Assembly: GCA_030668045.1 (NCBI GenBank)
Contig: DAOUUR010000113.1
Span: forward strand, 1-7,294
DNA from: a bacterium
Lineage (GTDB): Bacteria; Zixibacteria; MSB-5A5; GN15; FEB-12
Length of the DNA: 7,294 nt
Direction of reading: 5' to 3'
Position 1 is the first letter of the stretch, and each line of letters begins with the position of its first letter. The notes under the pieces are model-generated. The model was given only the letters and a program-made list of their open reading frames with translations, searched no databases and was not told where the DNA came from. Shown here piece after piece: positions 4,426 through 7,294 of the stretch. The position numbers were made by a program, and so were the translations under genes.

Positions 4426-6489
4426 ATGACCGGTGACAAGTCAGTTGCTGCCTCCCATCGAGTGATCTATCTCTGCTACTATCTGCTTCTGTCGGTTTTC
4501 TTTGCTGCTGCATTCTTTCCCAACTATCGCATCTGGGGCGTGAACTGGTGGGGATATTTCCCCTCGTTCGTTCCGATTGTTCTGCTGGCTGTTGGCGCTC
4601 TGGTGCCGATTGTCCTCAGGTTTATTATCCGAAATGACAGCTCCCCGATTGAGACCGCGCAAACCGACACCGACCGTCACTTTCTCCTCATTTCGATTGT
4701 AATACTGTTTTTCACCGGACTGCTCTTCTATGTCTTCCGAACATCGACCCATTTTCTTGGCGATGGCTACCAAAATATCGCCCGCCTCGCCACCAATCCT
4801 CTGGTCAAATATCGTGAATTCGGTGAGTCTTTGATACATCTCTGGGTGAAACAGTTGGTTGGCGGCGATCCGCAAGCTGCCGCAATTGCAAGTTACCGGG
4901 CAGTTTCGATCACTTCAGGAATCTTGTTTGTGGCAGTTACAGCTCTGGGGGCTCGGAGGCTCTTCAATAGTCTGGCGGATCGTTTACTCTTCATGCTGGG
5001 CCTGCTCTCCGGTGGTTACATTCTTCTGTTTTTTGGATATGCCGAGCATTATTCGATGTTCGCCCTCTCGGTGGGAATCTTCACGCTGATAGGTGTTCTG
5101 ATTGCGACAGGAAAAGTGAGCCGATGGTGGGCTGTACCGCTTCTGGTTCTTCCGATCTTTTTCCATGTTCTCGGCGCAACCGTAATCCCGGCCGGTCTGT
5201 ATCTGTTGCTGGCCGGTACCAGAGCCGGCAACTGGTTACGTTTTGTCAATCGCTATTTAAAGTGGTCGCTTATTGTAGCACTCTTGGCGGTATCCGGTTT
5301 TGCTTTCTACCATTTCTATGAGAATAGCCTCTATTTCCGATTCGCTTTTGTCCCTCCATTTACCACTATGTTCACCTTGGAAGGTTACACTCTCTTTTCG
5401 CTGTCTCATCTGGCGGATTGTTTCAATCTTCTGCTTCTGCTGGTGCCATCGCTACCAATCGTCGGTGTAGCAATTTTTGGGGGTGGCGCGAGGAAACTGT
5501 TGGCCGGGCGGGAGGTTCGCTTTCTTGGTATCCTGATAGCGGGTGCGATGGGGGCGGCATTTATTTTCGATCCCAAGATCGGCATGCCGCGCGACTGGGA
5601 CCTCTTCTCTTTTCTGGGATTGCCGCTGGCGACTCTCGTTTTCTATCTCATTGTTCAGAGGGCCGAGGAAGACCGTTCGATGCGTCGGGTTGCGATCTGT
5701 GGTATAGCCACCGGTCTGCTCCTGTTGGGGCCACGGGTTGCCGCGTTGAATATGGACGAGATCGCTATCGCCCATTTCAAAAACTATACGCAACTGGATC
5801 ACACCAAAAGCCGGAATGCCCATGCCTTGTTGATTGACTATTATGCGGCACGAGGAGAGCAGGAGAAGAGTGACAGCGCCAAACTTGTATACGATACGGG
5901 ATATCCGGAACGGATCCTTGTCCAGCAGGCGGAAAAGATCAGGGCCGATGGTTTCCAGCACTTCCCGGAGGCTGTTACTCTGCTCTATCGCAGTCTTGCC
6001 GTGAACCCCACCTACGCTGATGCCTGGTGGCAGATGGGTGAGTGCTATACGGCGATGGGGATGTACGACAGCGCCTTGACAGCGCTGCGCATTTCCGATG
6101 GGCTGAACCCAAACAACCCTAACACACTGAATAATCTGGCCGTGGCGCTTCTATACCTGAACCGCACAGATGAGGCTGAGAAAATCCTGCTGCAGGCGTA
6201 TGAGATCGACAGCACCGGTAAGGCAACGCTGGCCAATCTGGCTGGGTTGTATGCAACAAAACGTGACTATATGGCCTCCGGATATTATCTCGAACGGCGC
6301 ACTGTTCTACATGGCGGTACCGCCGAGGAGTATATCCGTGTGGCGGGATATTATTATCGTATTGGTGAATATCGTATGGCGGCTGGCGCTACTGAGCAGG
6401 CGCTGGGGTTAGGGTTGGATTCTGCGCTGTACGAGAGCGCGCTCAGAGATGGCCCCAAAATGATTCCGTACCTCAAATCAAGTCGTTAG
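4426..6489 (+). CDS. Polytopic membrane protein, GT-C-glycosyltransferase-like, with C-terminal TPR domain
   Basis: A 687-residue inner-membrane protein. Residues 1-440 contain roughly 12 hydrophobic segments (about 13-30, 46-67, 85-104, 157-176, 186-203, 208-226, 234-263, 281-297, 331-352, 366-381, 394-411, 419-436). The loop after the third segment carries THFLGDGY (108-115), an acidic site where GT-C enzymes place their catalytic Asp. GYAEHYS (204-210) and DPKIGMPRDWDLFSF (382-396) are further conserved-looking motifs. Residues 441-687 are soluble, with at least three TPR-like repeats (about 512-612, e.g. YADAWWQMGECYTAMGMYDSALTAL). This architecture resembles lipid-linked-sugar-dependent glycosyltransferases of the PMT/TMTC kind, so glycan transfer at the outer face of the membrane is plausible but unproven. 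The ATG has GGAGG five bases upstream. A weak promoter candidate is TTTATC-N17-GATACT (4353-4381). The gene follows a terminator and converges with tsaD. Confidence 0.9.
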   Translation: MTGDKSVAASHRVIYLCYYLLLSVFFAAAFFPNYRIWGVNWWGYFPSFVPIVLLAVGALVPIVLRFIIRNDSSPIETAQTDTDRHFLLISIVILFFTGLLFYVFRTSTHFLGDGYQNIARLATNPLVKYREFGESLIHLWVKQLVGGDPQAAAIASYRAVSITSGILFVAVTALGARRLFNSLADRLLFMLGLLSGGYILLFFGYAEHYSMFALSVGIFTLIGVLIATGKVSRWWAVPLLVLPIFFHVLGATVIPAGLYLLLAGTRAGNWLRFVNRYLKWSLIVALLAVSGFAFYHFYENSLYFRFAFVPPFTTMFTLEGYTLFSLSHLADCFNLLLLLVPSLPIVGVAIFGGGARKLLAGREVRFLGILIAGAMGAAFIFDPKIGMPRDWDLFSFLGLPLATLVFYLIVQRAEEDRSMRRVAICGIATGLLLLGPRVAALNMDEIAIAHFKNYTQLDHTKSRNAHALLIDYYAARGEQEKSDSAKLVYDTGYPERILVQQAEKIRADGFQHFPEAVTLLYRSLAVNPTYADAWWQMGECYTAMGMYDSALTALRISDGLNPNNPNTLNNLAVALLYLNRTDEAEKILLQAYEIDSTGKATLANLAGLYATKRDYMASGYYLERRTVLHGGTAEEYIRVAGYYYRIGEYRMAAGATEQALGLGLDSALYESALRDGPKMIPYLKSSR

Positions 6490-6588
6490 GTCACCAAGCA
6501 CCAATTAGAGATTGCTGCGTCGCCCACCTTCGGCGGATTCCTCGCCATGACGGGCAAAGGCAGCTCAGGTCAGGTGACTTGCCATCTA
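6490..6588. other. Convergent intergenic spacer
   Basis: These 99 bases lie between two converging genes. GTCACC (6490-6495) and GGTGAC (6573-6578) are inverted copies that bracket the palindromic repeat at 6508-6554. There is no T-run on either strand, so I do not call an intrinsic terminator, though the folded element could slow transcription from both sides. Confidence 0.5.
6508..6554. repeat. Dispersed palindromic intergenic repeat (GATTGC...CGCCATGACGG type)
   Basis: On the plus strand the element begins GAGATTGCTGCGTCGC and ends CCTCGCCATGACGGG, with a GC-rich central hairpin (CCACC-TTC-GGCGG). On the minus strand this is the familiar GTCATnGCGAGGA...GACG...GCAATCTC pattern. That pattern is scattered between genes in many unrelated bacteria and is often mis-annotated as short peptides such as RHCEERSDEAI. 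The centre of the family varies while the ends are conserved. Recognition is from memory of the pattern, not from a search. Its location between convergent genes is typical. Confidence 0.7.
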
Positions 6589-7293
6589 CTAATCGGATAT
6601 TTCTTCCAGCTTAAGGTATGGTACGGCGTTGGTGATCAGTTCACTCGGGCCGTCTTCGCGGAATTGATAATGACCGGCCGCCGCGATCATGGCGGCGTTG
6701 TCGGTACACAGGGCAGGGGAGGGATAGAAAAGGCGAAGCCCCGCACGATCACAACGTTCTCCCAGGACAGATCGCAACCGTCGGTTGGCGGCGACGCCAC
6801 CGGAGAGGGTTACATCAGTGATCTGTTTGTCCAGTGCGGCTTTGATAGTCTTTTCAGAGAGGACATCGACAGCTGCTTCCTGAAACGATGCGGCAATATC
6901 GGCGGTGTGCTTGACACGGCTCTGTTCATTGAGCTTACCAACATGGATTGCCACCGCTGTTTTTAGTCCTGAGAACGAGAACTGGAACCCAGGCTCTTTG
7001 AGAAGTGGCCGAGGGAATTTGCAATAGTTGGGGTCGCCGTTTTCGGCTTTCCGGTCCAGCTCAGCGCCACCTGGATAACCCAACCCGAGCAACTTGGCAA
7101 CTTTGTCGAATGCTTCGCCGGCCGCATCGTCTTTGGTTCGCCCGATCAAACGATACTGTCCAAACCTCTCAACTTCTACAAGCATCGTGTGGCCGCCCGA
7201 GACGATCAGGGTCAGGTGATGTTCGCTCAGATCGGGATGTTCCAGAATGTTGGCCGCCAGATGCCCTTCCATATGATTGACCGCCACAAACGG
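6589..7293 (-). CDS. tsaD: TsaD, tRNA N6-threonylcarbamoyladenosine transferase subunit, C-terminal 234 residues
   Basis: TsaD (YgjD/Gcp) transfers the threonylcarbamoyl group from threonylcarbamoyl-AMP to A37 of ANN-decoding tRNAs, working with TsaB and TsaE in bacteria. The window holds the C-terminal 234 codons; about the first 100 lie beyond the right edge, and the frame stays open to the end of the window, so the apparent internal GTG start is not real. Visible motifs in order are VNHMEGH (two metal-binding His), VSGGHT, DDAAGEAFDKVAKLLGLGYPGG, FSFSGLK, LSGGVAANRRLR and the metal-binding Asp of CTDNAAMIA. Together these are diagnostic of the ASKHA-fold family. All key residues in the visible part are present. 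It converges with the membrane-protein gene; its upstream partners are not visible. Confidence 0.97.
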   Translation of the reverse strand, partial: PFVAVNHMEGHLAANILEHPDLSEHHLTLIVSGGHTMLVEVERFGQYRLIGRTKDDAAGEAFDKVAKLLGLGYPGGAELDRKAENGDPNYCKFPRPLLKEPGFQFSFSGLKTAVAIHVGKLNEQSRVKHTADIAASFQEAAVDVLSEKTIKAALDKQITDVTLSGGVAANRRLRSVLGERCDRAGLRLFYPSPALCTDNAAMIAAAGHYQFREDGPSELITNAVPYLKLEEISD

Positions 7294-7294
7294 A

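Noticed and set aside
4984..5961. Minus-strand open frames within the membrane-protein gene
   Set aside because: They are shadows of a continuous 687-codon frame with clear membrane segments and TPRs.
6547..6966. Plus-strand 139-codon open frame opposite tsaD
   Set aside because: It is antisense to well-conserved TsaD motifs and starts inside the palindromic repeat.

Overview
This is a stretch of bacterial chromosome carrying eight protein-coding genes, two of them cut by the window edges. No gene looks like a phage, plasmid or insertion-sequence gene. The organism cannot be named from the sequence. Moderately GC-rich coding DNA, a DUF4388 (PATAN) protein, a large membrane protein with a C-terminal TPR domain, and frequent non-ATG or overlapping starts together suggest a poorly cultivated Gram-negative lineage, such as Zixibacteria, another FCB-type candidate phylum, or a deltaproteobacterial relative. 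That placement is inference.

Positions 1-1957 (minus strand) hold recX followed by alaS. This keeps the classical recA-recX-alaS order, but no recA lies next to recX here. The AlaS reading frame is clean for 436 codons up to the window edge. It has no ATG, GTG or TTG where the protein should begin. The only sensible start is ATT, which overlaps the recX stop codon by one base and has a GAGG ribosome-binding site inside recX.

Positions 1958-2375 are a 418-base divergent intergenic region. It contains three tandem pairs of a 12-bp palindrome (GCCAC-NN-GTGGC type), each pair with a 19-bp period. It also holds a 29-bp AT-rich inverted repeat and a candidate sigma70 promoter facing right.

Positions 2376-4293 (plus strand) are a tight four-gene operon: a DUF4388 protein with two MshEN-like repeats, a 218-residue helical protein I do not recognise, a 76-residue TPR-like protein and a 62-residue zinc-ribbon-like protein. 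Each start codon overlaps the stop of the gene before it, and the operon ends at a strong intrinsic terminator (4319-4351). If the window holds an undescribed system, this operon is the best candidate.

Positions 4426-6489 encode a 687-residue membrane protein resembling GT-C glycosyltransferases, with about 12 membrane segments and C-terminal TPRs. It converges with tsaD (6589-7293, minus strand, N-terminus outside the window). The roughly 99 bases between them hold a copy of a widespread short palindromic intergenic repeat. AlaS and TsaD are tRNA-related housekeeping genes, RecX regulates RecA, and the central operon looks like a signalling or assembly module of unknown role.
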